In this document: positions 6,222 to 6,450 of the stretch, piece after piece
Numbering within the stretch: the first letter of the stretch is position 1
Layout of the letters: each line of letters opens with the position of its first letter
From: JBBQHX01 sp038324385
Lineage (GTDB): Bacteria; Gemmatimonadota; Gemmatimonadetes; Gemmatimonadales; Gemmatimonadaceae
Assembly (NCBI GenBank): GCA_038324385.1
Contig: JBBQHX010000217.1
Coordinates: forward strand, 1 to 6,450
Direction of reading: 5' to 3'
DNA length: 6,450 nt
The notes under the pieces: generated by a model
What the model saw: only the letters and a program-made list of their open reading frames with translations
What the model was told of the DNA's origin: nothing
The model's database searches: none
Translations under genes and position numbers: made by a program

Positions 6222-6450
6222 TTACGTCAGCGCCCGCAGGTGTGTGACGCACGCCTGTCCCAACGCCTCGGGCGCGTATCCCCCTTCAAGTGCGCTCACC
6301 ACCCGCCCTTCGCACCAGTCGGCTGCCCGATCGACGATCAGTCGCGTCATCGTCGTCACGTCGTCCATGCCGAGGGTGAAGGCGCCCAGCGGATCGCCGT
6401 CGAGGCAGTCGAACCCGGCCGAAATGAGCACCAGCTGCGGCGTCCAGTCG
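6222..6450 (-). CDS. histone deacetylase family protein (C-terminal fragment, cut by window edge)
   Basis: Only the last 75 or so residues are present; the 5' part lies beyond the right edge and the frame is open to it. QLVLISAGFDCLDGDPLGAF is characteristic of the histone deacetylase/acetoin-utilisation (AcuC)/acetylpolyamine amidohydrolase superfamily: the Asp of GFD is a zinc ligand and GDPLG follows it in bacterial members. SALEGGYAPEAL further on carries the Gly-Gly-Tyr motif whose tyrosine stabilises the transition state. These enzymes use zinc to remove acetyl groups from lysines, polyamines or other amides. The upstream Asp-His ligand motifs are out of view, so activity and substrate cannot be judged. 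Stop is TAA 6224-6222, followed by a 31-bp gap to the methyltransferase. A GTG at 6431 lies inside the conserved fold and is not the true start. Confidence 0.9.
   Translation of the reverse strand, partial: DWTPQLVLISAGFDCLDGDPLGAFTLGMDDVTTMTRLIVDRAADWCEGRVVSALEGGYAPEALGQACVTHLRALT

Overview
All the convincing genes in this window lie on the minus strand, so the biological order runs from high to low coordinates. The DNA is very GC-rich, coding regions favour G or C at third positions, and several starts are GTG. A Hanks-type kinase with an N-terminal zinc ribbon, a GvpL/GvpF-family protein and a histone-deacetylase-fold enzyme suggest a free-living high-GC bacterium. Gemmatimonadota is my best guess, but this is an impression from gene content and no taxonomic marker is present.

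Layout in transcription order: (1) 6450-6222, C-terminal end of a histone deacetylase/acetoin-utilisation family enzyme, cut by the window edge; (2) 6190-5378, class I SAM-dependent methyltransferase; (3) 5334-4690, GvpL/GvpF-family protein; (4) 4688-3684, soluble Ser/Thr kinase with an N-terminal zinc ribbon, its ATG one base after the stop of gene 3; (5) a 144-bp spacer with two different short tandem repeats; (6) 3539-2514, enolase-superfamily dipeptide epimerase; (7) a 143-bp spacer with a 12-bp direct repeat; (8) 2370-76, PriA replication-restart helicase; (9) a 75-bp spacer, possibly with the first codons of another gene at the left edge.

Genes 1-4 are separated by only 31, 43 and 1 bp, so they may form one transcription unit. 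The kinase Shine-Dalgarno lies inside the last codons of the GvpL/F-like gene, which points to translational coupling. The epimerase and priA follow larger spacers and could be separately transcribed. They look like housekeeping genes: probable murein-peptide recycling and replication restart.

The less ordinary parts are the coupled GvpL/F-like and zinc-ribbon kinase pair with no other gas-vesicle gene in view, its proximity to a deacetylase and a methyltransferase, and short tandem repeats confined to the spacers, notably five exact copies of an octamer just upstream of the epimerase. I see no RNA gene, CRISPR array, insertion sequence, attachment site or origin, and no clear new defence or mobile system. 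No stretch longer than 300 bases lacks a gene.
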